NCBI GenBank assembly: GCA_020523905.1
Contig: JAJAPZ010000008.1
Span: forward strand, 1-64,000
Reading direction: 5' to 3'
Length of the DNA stretch: 64,000 nt
DNA from: Candidatus Obscuribacterium magneticum
GTDB taxonomy: Bacteria > Elusimicrobiota > Elusimicrobia > F11
Part shown: piece by piece, positions 48,920 to 57,991 of the stretch
How positions within the stretch are numbered: position 1 is the stretch's first letter
Layout of the letters: each line of letters starts with the position of its first letter
Translations under genes and position numbers: made by a program
The notes under the pieces: generated by a model
Databases searched by the model: none
What the model saw: only the letters and a program-made list of their open reading frames with translations
Told to the model about the DNA's origin: nothing

Positions 48920-51750
48920 TTCATTACCGCCAATTTGCCGGTGGTTATTTGATCGCCTGATTGGACTTTCAGTAGGTAGGTTCCCGACGCGACTTTCTTG
49001 CCGTCTTTGTTTTGACCCATCCAAGTGAAGGTGTAAAGGCCGGCAACACTGGAGCCTTCAGCTAAGGTGATAACGAGATCCCCTTTCCGGTTGAGAATGT
49101 CGATTCTCAGATCCCCGCCTTTATGGTTGACCCTCATTTCGATCTTGTCTCCGTACTTGGGGGAGATCACGTTGGTGACGAAGGTGATCAGTTTGGCATC
49201 GGGGGAGAATGGCTGGTCAGGAGCGGGTTGGCCGGGAGGGGTCGTGACGTCCCGGATGGTGATCTGAACTTCATCAAAGGTGGTGTAGGTTCCATCGTTT
49301 GTGGTGAGGCGCAGGACGTAAACGCCAACGCCCGGGAAATGAGCGATAGTGGATAAGGCGCCGGCGTTGTCAAAGGTGACGCCTTGGGGTCCCCGAACTT
49401 GGCTCCAGGAGGCGGTGTAAGTTTCTTCTTCGGTGACCTGTCCGTTTATTTGAGCCGCTAAGACAGGAAGGGTGAGGATCTGGTCGTCTCCAGCTCGGAC
49501 GCGGGGGGCGAGGTTTCCTGTCGCGTTGACGTTGATGTCGGATTCGTTTCCATAGCGGTCAACGGCAGTGACGCCGTAGTGAGGATTGGATCCCGCCAGC
49601 CAGTCCAGGTAGGTGTTGGTTCCAACAGGAAGTGAAGCAATCCGGTGTTGTTGAATGGCCTGGGGATCGCCGGCGTCCGAGTAATAGATGTTGTAATAAC
49701 GGATTTTTGATGTATCACCCTGGTCGGCCCAGGCGAGGCGGGGATAACCGGAAGCGGGATCGGTGTCACGTGTGAACATAGGCGCTTGAGGTTTGGTGGT
49801 CCAGAAGCCGGCGATACCGTTGGTACGTCCGATTTCGGTGACACCACTGCCGGAGACTTGAACACCCACGATCTGGGAGAGGGTTTGGGACTCAAGGCCG
49901 GACCATTCCTCGGAGGTGAGGGCGTAGTACCACGTGCCGGCGCCGGGGTTGTCACCAATCGAAATTTTGTTGGAACTGTTGACCCAGGATCCATTAAAGC
50001 GAGGTTTTAGCGTGTTGGTAAAGGTGTCGTTTGCGTATTCGGCGGAGATGGTTTGGACGACGTCCCACGGGCCTTGAGCGCTCGGGGCCCTCCAAAGGTG
50101 GTATTGCTTTATCTCCCGGGCAAATAGCTCTTCGCCATTGGTCCAGGTGCGATCCGTGTATTTGGCGGGCAGCCAGCGGATCTCGACGCCATTGTTCGCG
50201 GCCACTTCCAGACTGGTGGGGGGGAAGGGATACATGGCCACCGCCCAAAAAATGTCTGATTGGCTGTCGGTCGTGCCTGTTTTGGGATTTAAAAATGTGG
50301 ACGTGAAAGCGATTTTTGTGCCGTCGGGGCTTTGGCCGGGTCTTGTCAAACCGTTATATTGCCCGCTATAGCAGCCGTTGTCGTTGAAAAGTGTGTGAGT
50401 ATACGCGACGGTGATTTGAGAATTGGCTTGGTTGAAAATTTGGGCGTAGAGGCGATCGGCTATATATCGGTCGTTATTTACGTATCCTTCCGCCTGGCAT
50501 CCTCCATCCCCTCCTGTTCCACGACTGGAGGCCGTCCAGTCAGTAAACCCATGCCAGTCGTGATGCGAGGCTCCGCCGCCGAAAGTCCTGACAACCCAAA
50601 CATTATTTTCCAAATCCCAAACCCCCGGGCCGATGGGATTGGCGTCCACGCTGGAAAAGACGGAGTATTGGCCCCAATTATCCGGCGCGTTATGAGACAT
50701 GTAAGGAATAATAAAGGGATTGGGAGTGCAACCAGAGGCCGGGACAATTTCTCCGGTTCCATCCGTGTAGAGCGGGCCTCCGTCCGGAGCGCTCCCCACC
50801 GTATTTAAATACCAATGGCAATGGCTGCCGGAGACAACCGTGAACCATCGATGGCCATTGGGGCCGATAAGCCGGTAGGTGTCCGCATGGGCATAGTTAA
50901 AAGTGGAGGGTGTGTCTTGATAAGCGCTCATTCCGGGTCCGCGGTAGTAGGAATAGCCATTGGCCGCGTCTCTGTGGGCGGTCCCCTCCGGAAAGACGGT
51001 CGTGGGCAATAAATTGTACGGGCTGGCGGCGCGGTCCCTCACCATGACCCGCTTTCCATCCGGGGAAATGCTCACCACATCCAGATAAACTCCTGACCCT
51101 GCCATCGGATAATCCCGTACCAACTCACCTCGCTGAAGGTCCAGGTCGGAAAGAACCGCTTTGTAAAGCACACCTCCCTGGGCCGATGAACCGAGGGAAT
51201 TTGACCCCATGGCGTAGTAGGTATCTGGAATCTGCGGGGACCAGAAAACGGAGTAAGAACCCACGGCCCGATTCGGCGCGTTGGGAGCTGGCCTCAAAAA
51301 ACGTCCGTTGGCATCCGAAAACATGAGAATTATGGAGTACCTGTTATTCCAGCTTTGGTAATTATTAAAGGCGCTCGTGGGGCGGACTGAACCGAAAGCG
51401 AGTCGTCTCCCGTCGGCGCTCCAGACCGGCAGGGTGATGTCGTTGTGATAGTAATTTACCGCCCCGTTCGTGTCGCTCAGTTTCCAGACTTCATGGCCGG
51501 TTTGAATGTCTTTGTACATGAAGGTTTCCGGTTGCCAAATGAAGTGGTTGTTTCGGTCTTCCAATTGCGCCGTTGGCCATGAGGCCGACGTGCGCCGTGC
51601 TTTTCGGGCCATCATTTCATCCACGTCCTCCGGATCGGCGGCAAAAGCGAGGGAGGGGAAAAGAAGAATGCAAAATGCAAAAATGCAAATTGCAGAATGA
51701 AGGAACTTCAATTTGCAATCAACAATTTTCAATGTGCAATGTTTTTTCAT
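48916..51750 (-). CDS. Secreted beta-propeller/FN3/PKD protein with FlgD-like C-terminal domain (group 1)
   Basis: 944 residues, ATGA start at 51750. The signal peptide MKKHCTLKIVDC...AICIFAFCILLFPSLAFA is largely encoded by an AT-rich TGCAAATTGCA-type repeat. Group 1 motifs: PEDVDEMMARKARR, WQPETFMYKDIQTGHEVWKL, PVWSADGRRLAFGSVRP, VVSISPDGKRVMVRDR, HHDWHGFTDW, RPGQSPDGTKIAF. FN3-like modules are followed by one PKD domain (APRVRAGDDQILTLPVL...), not present in the other group 1 members, and the sorting domain ending KLAVMK. Its TGA overlaps the start of the 47033-48919 gene. Confidence 0.85.
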   Translation of the reverse strand: MKKHCTLKIVDCKLKFLHSAICIFAFCILLFPSLAFAADPEDVDEMMARKARRTSASWPTAQLEDRNNHFIWQPETFMYKDIQTGHEVWKLSDTNGAVNYYHNDITLPVWSADGRRLAFGSVRPTSAFNNYQSWNNRYSIILMFSDANGRFLRPAPNAPNRAVGSYSVFWSPQIPDTYYAMGSNSLGSSAQGGVLYKAVLSDLDLQRGELVRDYPMAGSGVYLDVVSISPDGKRVMVRDRAASPYNLLPTTVFPEGTAHRDAANGYSYYRGPGMSAYQDTPSTFNYAHADTYRLIGPNGHRWFTVVSGSHCHWYLNTVGSAPDGGPLYTDGTGEIVPASGCTPNPFIIPYMSHNAPDNWGQYSVFSSVDANPIGPGVWDLENNVWVVRTFGGGASHHDWHGFTDWTASSRGTGGDGGCQAEGYVNNDRYIADRLYAQIFNQANSQITVAYTHTLFNDNGCYSGQYNGLTRPGQSPDGTKIAFTSTFLNPKTGTTDSQSDIFWAVAMYPFPPTSLEVAANNGVEIRWLPAKYTDRTWTNGEELFAREIKQYHLWRAPSAQGPWDVVQTISAEYANDTFTNTLKPRFNGSWVNSSNKISIGDNPGAGTWYYALTSEEWSGLESQTLSQIVGVQVSGSGVTEIGRTNGIAGFWTTKPQAPMFTRDTDPASGYPRLAWADQGDTSKIRYYNIYYSDAGDPQAIQQHRIASLPVGTNTYLDWLAGSNPHYGVTAVDRYGNESDINVNATGNLAPRVRAGDDQILTLPVLAAQINGQVTEEETYTASWSQVRGPQGVTFDNAGALSTIAHFPGVGVYVLRLTTNDGTYTTFDEVQITIRDVTTPPGQPAPDQPFSPDAKLITFVTNVISPKYGDKIEMRVNHKGGDLRIDILNRKGDLVITLAEGSSVAGLYTFTWMGQNKDGKKVASGTYLLKVQSGDQITTGKLAVMK
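51667..51741. repeat. AT-rich TGCAAATTGCA-type repeat in a signal peptide
   Basis: Series of TGCAAAATGCAA, TGCAAATTGCAG, TTTGCAATC and TGTGCAATG motifs. Encodes most of residues 4-27 of the 48916-51750 gene, including the hydrophobic AICIFAFCI. Confidence 0.8.
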
Positions 51751-53762
51751 CGGAGCACCGCCACTTTCTCGGCGAGAATTTTGTCTCCGACTTGAATCAT
51801 TACCAGGTAAATGCCGGAAGCGACTTCTTCTCCGTCCTCATTCCTTCCATCCCAGGTAAAACCGTTCGTTCCGGCCGCGCAGGCGCCGCTCACGGGCCCT
51901 CTCACGCGCCCGCCTCTGTTGAAAATATTGATCTCCACGGCCTCTCCTGGCTCGCACGTGAATTTAATGACCGCCGCTTCCCCCGTCTTCGGGGATATGA
52001 TGTTCATCTCTGGCCCGACATCCGGAGAGATAGGCGAGGGAGGTGTGGGGGGAGGGTTGGGAGGCATGGGCGGCGGCGTGGGATTGTCAGGCGGCCTCCC
52101 GCCCCCATCGACGGCGTGGGCGGTGGCCGCCAAAAGAGCGGCAATGTCCGCGCCGATGTCTTTGCCGTCCGTGGCGGCGTTGTGATAAGGCGAACTCGGC
52201 AGAAGAGCGAAGTCGGCCGGCTGGTTTAAATTGGTATTTGTAAAACCGATCTCTCCGAGTGTGTCGCGCAGGTAAAAGTTCGTGTACGCGGTGCGATTTC
52301 CATAAAACTCTGGATTCTTATACATATCCCAGTCGGAGGCATCCACGCCTTCTCCGATTAGCACATTCTTGTCAAAGTTGTAGTTTGTGATATAGGTATC
52401 AACCGCCACGAAGCCAATGCCGATGTTGTCCCCGTGAATCCCGTAATTGCCGTGCGTTACAAGGTTGTCTTTAAACTCGACATTCTGTACAGCCGGCTCA
52501 ATCTCAGCCATGCCCAAGCCTAAAAATCCACCGCCCCCGCCCCTGTTGCTGTGAATAACGGTATTGTGATTTATTATCAGATCCTCGTACGTATTCAATT
52601 GATTGGCATAAGCTTGAAAAATGCTTCCGGTGATGTTGTAGATGAGGTTGTTTTGCAGAAGCAGTCTATTGATCGTTACATCGGCGGGATTCAATTGAAA
52701 TCCCTGCTCGCAGCCCCTCAAGATGTTTTTTTGGATCGTGACGTCATCAACCGGCCCGCCCCGGGGCGTCACAAGGACACCGAAGCCTACCTGCGCGCTC
52801 GTCCAGCTATTTTCAAGGACGTTTCCCTCAAGTAGGATGCGCCTTCCGCCCTTGACCTCAAAGAGATTCTTCACCGTCCAGACGTCTTTCCAGACCAAAG
52901 GCTTGTAGAGGTAGTTGCCTCGAATGGTCACATCCTGCGGCAACAGATTGTAATCCATGGGGCCGTTGTCGGCGAGAAACAGGTTGATCCCGGCGCCAAC
53001 GATCGTGTTGTTCGTGATGGCAATGGGCCCGGCGCCGTAGAAGATCTGGATTCCATGCGATTCGTATCCGACGCCGTGGAAATCCGAGATGGTGGAGTCA
53101 ACGCATCCGAACCGCCTGACCATGCCCACAATCCCGTCGCGATTATTTCCGGTTTCCGAGCCGTGGACATAGGTTCTGTCAAGGATAATGTTATCCGCTA
53201 GGTTGGCGAGGGTGTCCGCTCCCTGAGAGTCCGCGTCGTACCCCAGTTTGACCAACCCGTACTGGACATTGTCTGTCCGATTAAAATTTGTAGTTATCTC
53301 AATCCCGGCCAGACGGTAGTTGTGGGCTCCCCAGGCTGCTCGGATGGCACCCAAGTTTGCCTCCGGGGCCACGATCTTGGCCATGTGCGACGTGTCAGCG
53401 GGGCCCACTCGCTTCCCTTCGGGCAGGGCCGCGAGGTCGGACGAGATGATGTAGATCCAGCCGGTTCCTGTTTTGTTCGGCAGGGTGTATTCATCGGTGA
53501 ATGTGGCGCCGGCCTGAAGGACGATGACGTCGCCCATATGGGCGCTATTGATCGTTGACTGCAGGTCGTCACCCTGACGGACCGTCCACGTTTTTCCGCC
53601 GGTCGGAAGAGAAAAGGTGGTATCGAGATATGCCTGAGGCAATGCGGGGACCGCCGCAAAAGAGAGGGAGGGAAGAAGATTGCAAAGTGCAAGAATGCAA
53701 ATTGCAAATTTAAGGACGTTCATTGTGCATTGTGCAATCTGCCATGTGCAATGTTTTTTCAC
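51747..53762 (-). CDS. Secreted right-handed beta-helix protein with FlgD-like C-terminal domain (group 2)
   Basis: 671 residues, starting at a GTG that overlaps the upstream TGA (GTGA). Signal region MKKHCTWQIAQC...FAICILALCNLLPSLSFAA is again encoded by the AT-rich repeat. Mature chain begins DTTFSLPTGGKTWTVRQGDD and VIVLQAGATFTDEYTLPNKT and continues as beta-helix coils (LDRTYVHGSETGNNRDG, IAITNNTIVGAGINLFLADN, QKNILRGCEQGF). A long Pro linker (NPTPPPMPPNPPPTPPSP) precedes the sorting domain ending KVAVLR. Paralog of 31398-33491 over the whole length. Confidence 0.84.
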   Translation of the reverse strand: MKKHCTWQIAQCTMNVLKFAICILALCNLLPSLSFAAVPALPQAYLDTTFSLPTGGKTWTVRQGDDLQSTINSAHMGDVIVLQAGATFTDEYTLPNKTGTGWIYIISSDLAALPEGKRVGPADTSHMAKIVAPEANLGAIRAAWGAHNYRLAGIEITTNFNRTDNVQYGLVKLGYDADSQGADTLANLADNIILDRTYVHGSETGNNRDGIVGMVRRFGCVDSTISDFHGVGYESHGIQIFYGAGPIAITNNTIVGAGINLFLADNGPMDYNLLPQDVTIRGNYLYKPLVWKDVWTVKNLFEVKGGRRILLEGNVLENSWTSAQVGFGVLVTPRGGPVDDVTIQKNILRGCEQGFQLNPADVTINRLLLQNNLIYNITGSIFQAYANQLNTYEDLIINHNTVIHSNRGGGGGFLGLGMAEIEPAVQNVEFKDNLVTHGNYGIHGDNIGIGFVAVDTYITNYNFDKNVLIGEGVDASDWDMYKNPEFYGNRTAYTNFYLRDTLGEIGFTNTNLNQPADFALLPSSPYHNAATDGKDIGADIAALLAATAHAVDGGGRPPDNPTPPPMPPNPPPTPPSPISPDVGPEMNIISPKTGEAAVIKFTCEPGEAVEINIFNRGGRVRGPVSGACAAGTNGFTWDGRNEDGEEVASGIYLVMIQVGDKILAEKVAVLR
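53680..53752. repeat. AT-rich TGCAAATTGCA-type repeat in a signal peptide
   Basis: TGCAAAGTGCAAGAATGCAA, ATTGCAAATT and TGTGCAATG motifs, placed exactly as in the gene at 48916-51750 between MKK and the final hydrophobic residues. Confidence 0.8.
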
Positions 53763-56700
53763 CGCAGCACCGCCACTTTGCGGGTGTCAATTGTTTCCGT
53801 GCCTTTCTGTGTCTTGACCAGGTATATGCCCGCGGCGACTTTCTTGCCGTCTTCGTTACGGCCGTCCCAATAGATTTCGTTTAAGCCCGCCGGAAGATCC
53901 GTGTTCACCAGGGTCTTGATAAATTCTCCCGTTTGGATGTGGAAAACATCTGCCTTGACCGGCATCGATCGTTCCAGATAGAGGTAGAGGGTGGCGGTTT
54001 CGAGGCCCCGGGAGGGATCGATGAGATTGATGTCGGGAGGCGTGCTGCCGGAGGGGGGGAGGCCGGGTTCGCCGCTGCCGATGACGGTGATGGCGACGTC
54101 GTCACTAACGGTAAAATCGCCGTCGGAAGCGAAGAGTCTCAGTGTGTATGTGCCCGCGGCCGAGAAACGGGCGGTGGTGGTTGAGTCGCTGTCCTTTCCA
54201 AAAGTCACTGTTCCGGGTCCACTGACTCTCGTCCATGTGGTTGTGACCCTCCCGGGGGGATTGGGCAAGCCGTCATCGGCGGCGGTGCCCCTGAGTGTAA
54301 GGGTGTCACCCAAAGAGATGCTTTGATTGGGCCCGGCATCCACCGTGGGAGCCTGGTTCACCGTTCCGGCCGGTTTGACGGTTAGGGTGACGTCGCCGCT
54401 GCCGGAGAGAGCGCCGTCACTGGCTGTCAGCCGCAAAACATAGGTTCCTTCGGCCGGGAACTGGACGGTGGTTCTTAAGGCAGCTGGACTGGATATGGCA
54501 ACCCCATTCGCTCCTGAGACTTCGCTCCAGGTAAAAGTCAGCGTTGAACCCGCAGGCAGACCATCGTCCGTCACGGAGCCGGTGAGGGTCGCCTCTCGGG
54601 GAAGCACAATGGTTTGTGGAGGGCCAGCGTTGACGCGGGGCGCGCGATTGACGGGATCGACGCCGACGCCGTAGAGCCGGGCAAAGGCATGGTAATCATT
54701 GACGTAGCCGGCACCTGCCCAGTCCATGTCCCCTGAATGGTCTTCAGGATTGTAATAAAGCTCTCCAAAGTCCGATGGCACATTGAGGTAAACGGATTCC
54801 GTGACGACTTTAAACGTCACGTAGTAAGACTTGGCCGGGTCGATGGTGAAATCGAGGACGTTGCTCACCTTGGTACCTTTGGCGGGGACAGTGATCTGGT
54901 CAGAGTCCCATGTGGCCTCTGTGCGGCCGTCAAAAGTGACCTTGGTCCAGGTGTCGTCGACAACGTTGCCTCGCCCGGCCGTCAGGTCGGCCTCAGCGAT
55001 GGAGACGCTTTTAATGGTGTAATTTTTATTGTCGGTGCGCCCCTGAAACTCCAACGCGACCTGCGTCGCCGAGGAAACCAGATGGCTCCCTTCCAACAGG
55101 ATCCGCGGACAGTAGGTGACCCCAGAATTTTTCCAGAAGGAGTCCCCCGTCCGCTCCGTGGCACTCCACAAGATGGCGGAATAAGCCGGCGCCGCTTCAA
55201 TTGTGAAAGAGGCGGTTTCCTGCATGGAATTGTTATCCCAATCGCGGCAGGATATACCGACGGTGACGGTTTGGCCGTAGGCGAAAGGCGAAGGCGGCGT
55301 GTAAGAGAGGGTGTATTCGGTTAGGTGCGACGTAATTTGAGGACTGACCGTTTGGCCGTTCGCGGTCATGACGATGGATGTCGGGTCGATACCGGGATTG
55401 TCGTCGTAAATAACGACGGTTATATTCGTGTATCTCGATACATACACCTGCCCATCGGCTGGGGCGATACTGCGGAGTTGGGGCGCCGCCCTGTCTGTAA
55501 ATCCGGTTCCTATGGTGATGGGGTAACCCAGTGGATTACGCTCGCCTGATTGATCCTGGACGAAAAGATAAGCGGCTTGCCCCTGGGCAAAACTGCCCTG
55601 ATTCATGGTAAATCGAATGAATGTGTCCGACCAGGATATGATGCTCTGCGTTTGTTTGATGCCGGCGGCAGTGAAGTCCGCATTATTCGCGATGATAACC
55701 GAGCCCGGAGTGCCTTCGAACCCGTATCCGATGAGGCGGATGGGGTTTCCCGTCAGAAGCTGGCCGCCGACGCTGATGATGGTGGGCGGGGCCGGTTCGG
55801 TATTTAAGGTGAAGACAAGCGGATATGGATTGGCGGCATTCCGGCTGATATCAAATGGCAAGGCAGCGGGATAATATCCCGGCATCTGAGCGTAATGGCC
55901 GGTGTGGTTTATGGTCTGGAAGGTGGATTGGTCCACGATCGATTTGCGGGTGGTTTCGATAAGATGAAGCCTCGCTTGCCCGGAGGCGTCCGTCTGGCCG
56001 GCGAAGGTGCGGCCGATATTGTCATGCACCTCTATATCGCGGCTGGACAAGGTATTCCCCGAGTTATCTCTGCAAATCACATAAAGGGAATGGCCCACGG
56101 AAAAGTCCGTGGTTCGATTCCCTGTGAAGGCGAAGCTGTCGAAATTGGCGCCACCCTCAAGGTTGGAATCAATGAAGACATGGCCCGTTGCGGTAAAATC
56201 CCATGTGCGGCCGTAGATCGTCCGGTAATAGCTGTCATTCCCCAGGCGGACGATATCGTTGTCTATAAAAAAACCATTGGAACCCGACCCGTAGTAGGAA
56301 TCGCCTAAAGATATGTTGCAGAAGTTGGACATGATGATGTTGTTACGAAATACGCCCGGCGCAACGTCCGTGGCCGCGCCTCCGGAGATGTCGATCGCCC
56401 CCATGGCCAGGGGTTTTGTCCCGTAGCCGATTGCCTTGAAGATATTGTCGTGATAAACCAGGTTGGACTGATCGGCCTGCGGCACATGCCAGACGCCTCG
56501 GACCTCCCCCGCCCCGGTTCCGAAGGCGTCCACCACCACTATATTGTTATACCATTCGATATTATTTCCGCCCCAGGTGACGCGAAAGCCGTTGACACCT
56601 GACTGCAGGCCGTATTCAGCCCAACGAGGTTCCGGTTCCGGCAACGTCTTCATATGAATGAAGTTCCCGTAGACTTTTGCGTCGCCGACGCCGGTGGAGA

Positions 56701-57991
56701 TCATACCGATGCCCAACGCGTGGTAACCCGTGCCGAAGATCCGGTTGTCTCGGGTGACGAGATCGCGGTTCTGATAGTAACCGATGCCGAACGAATTCGT
56801 GGCGCAGGAATCAAGGTAGATCTCGTTTCGATAGCAGCGGTGGCCGTTCACACCGGAGATCGCCGTCTGGCGCGCGCGCTTTACCAGGTTATGGTGAACA
56901 AGACTGGAATGCATGATGCCATAACAACCCAGGTGCCGATTCACTATATCGGTGCCGATGTCCCTGACGACGTTGTGATGCACCTCGCCCCACCCCTTAA
57001 TGCCGCTCACCTGGTTGCCGCTGTAAATCACGGTGATGCCGGCGATCTCGGGCGCTTCCAGTGCGGTCACAGGGCTAAATCCTTCGCTCTGCTCGCCGGC
57101 GCTGTCATTTCCGGCTCCTTGCCGAACGACGCCGTTTAGAATTCTTACTCCCGGAGAACCATAATAGACAAGGATTCCGCAGGTATGATGTCTCAGCCAA
57201 TCCCATTCCTCCATGCCACCTGGGTTTACCATATGAACATTGTTGTAGACGATCGTGTGGCCGTTTAAATCCAGTGTTATATTCTGGCCTTGCATGACGA
57301 TCGCTTGGGTATCAACCACAAGATCCTGAGTCAGCCTGTAGGTCACCCCCGGCTCCGTGAGATGATATGTCGGGCCGGGTACATCCCCGGGAATATAACG
57401 CACGGAGGCACCACCATGCGCCAGCGTTGTAAATTGTCGGTCAGGTAAAGTTCCGTCATCAGATGAATAGATCCTATTGCCACGTTCGTCAGTGGCTACG
57501 AAGCGGTAATGATAAGTAGTATTGGGTGCCAAATTTCGCAGATAATGCTGGTGCAGGTAAAAAGGCCTTTCCTGAATATCCGTCCGCATTCCGTAAGCCG
57601 TGGTCGGTCCGTATTCAACGTAAGCGTAAGCCGGCAGATTGGTCTCAAACGCGATGACGGCGGAGTTTTCCGAAACGTGGCTCCAAAAACCGTCCTCGCG
57701 AAAACTGAGGGAATTTCCAAACATCTGGTAGGCGAGGGGTTCTTTTTCGGCGCCTAAATTGTTGATGCACCAGGTGTTAAATTTCGTGTAGTCCGCCTCG
57801 TCGGCAAAAGCGATTGTCGAAAGCAGAAAGACTAACGCCGACATTCCAGTGATAGCTGCCATTCCGGCGAAAGTCCGACTCCAGGCCCTCTTGTCACCCC
57901 GGCGAAAGCCGGGGGCCAGGCCGTGAACACCGGACTGTACCCCGGCTTTCGCCGGGGTGACGCCCTTCGTTGTGATGACGTTATTCCTCAT
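53759..57991 (-). CDS. Giant secreted FN3/beta-helix/Ig/PKD protein with FlgD-like C-terminal domain (group 3)
   Basis: 1410 residues, ATGA start at 57991. After MRNNVITTKG come type A repeat residues (VTPAKAGVQ, LAPGFRRGD, a diverged AWSRTFAGM), then the core MSALVFLLSTIAFA. Domains: YTKFNTWCINNLGA segment, FN3-like module (YLHQHYLRNLAPNTTYHYRF), NosD-like beta-helix (ITLDLNGHTIVYNN to about 620), regulatory-like Ig (SSRDIEVHDNIGRTFAGQ), IPT/TIG-like module (GGQLLTGNPIRLIGYGFEG), bacterial Ig (APQLRSIAPADGQVYV), the unassigned ILWSATERTG...DFGELYY...AFARLYGVGV domain, two PKD domains (APRVNAGPPQTIVL; APTVDAGPNQSISL) and the sorting domain ending KVAVLR. Confidence 0.85.
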   Translation of the reverse strand: MRNNVITTKGVTPAKAGVQSGVHGLAPGFRRGDKRAWSRTFAGMAAITGMSALVFLLSTIAFADEADYTKFNTWCINNLGAEKEPLAYQMFGNSLSFREDGFWSHVSENSAVIAFETNLPAYAYVEYGPTTAYGMRTDIQERPFYLHQHYLRNLAPNTTYHYRFVATDERGNRIYSSDDGTLPDRQFTTLAHGGASVRYIPGDVPGPTYHLTEPGVTYRLTQDLVVDTQAIVMQGQNITLDLNGHTIVYNNVHMVNPGGMEEWDWLRHHTCGILVYYGSPGVRILNGVVRQGAGNDSAGEQSEGFSPVTALEAPEIAGITVIYSGNQVSGIKGWGEVHHNVVRDIGTDIVNRHLGCYGIMHSSLVHHNLVKRARQTAISGVNGHRCYRNEIYLDSCATNSFGIGYYQNRDLVTRDNRIFGTGYHALGIGMISTGVGDAKVYGNFIHMKTLPEPEPRWAEYGLQSGVNGFRVTWGGNNIEWYNNIVVVDAFGTGAGEVRGVWHVPQADQSNLVYHDNIFKAIGYGTKPLAMGAIDISGGAATDVAPGVFRNNIIMSNFCNISLGDSYYGSGSNGFFIDNDIVRLGNDSYYRTIYGRTWDFTATGHVFIDSNLEGGANFDSFAFTGNRTTDFSVGHSLYVICRDNSGNTLSSRDIEVHDNIGRTFAGQTDASGQARLHLIETTRKSIVDQSTFQTINHTGHYAQMPGYYPAALPFDISRNAANPYPLVFTLNTEPAPPTIISVGGQLLTGNPIRLIGYGFEGTPGSVIIANNADFTAAGIKQTQSIISWSDTFIRFTMNQGSFAQGQAAYLFVQDQSGERNPLGYPITIGTGFTDRAAPQLRSIAPADGQVYVSRYTNITVVIYDDNPGIDPTSIVMTANGQTVSPQITSHLTEYTLSYTPPSPFAYGQTVTVGISCRDWDNNSMQETASFTIEAAPAYSAILWSATERTGDSFWKNSGVTYCPRILLEGSHLVSSATQVALEFQGRTDNKNYTIKSVSIAEADLTAGRGNVVDDTWTKVTFDGRTEATWDSDQITVPAKGTKVSNVLDFTIDPAKSYYVTFKVVTESVYLNVPSDFGELYYNPEDHSGDMDWAGAGYVNDYHAFARLYGVGVDPVNRAPRVNAGPPQTIVLPREATLTGSVTDDGLPAGSTLTFTWSEVSGANGVAISSPAALRTTVQFPAEGTYVLRLTASDGALSGSGDVTLTVKPAGTVNQAPTVDAGPNQSISLGDTLTLRGTAADDGLPNPPGRVTTTWTRVSGPGTVTFGKDSDSTTTARFSAAGTYTLRLFASDGDFTVSDDVAITVIGSGEPGLPPSGSTPPDINLIDPSRGLETATLYLYLERSMPVKADVFHIQTGEFIKTLVNTDLPAGLNEIYWDGRNEDGKKVAAGIYLVKTQKGTETIDTRKVAVLR
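57859..57961. repeat. Type A repeat in the leader of the 53759-57991 gene
   Basis: Three arms; the one nearest the mature protein is mutated (TTCCGGCGAAAGTCCGACTC), the other two are regular CCCCGGC variants. In frame. Confidence 0.85.
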
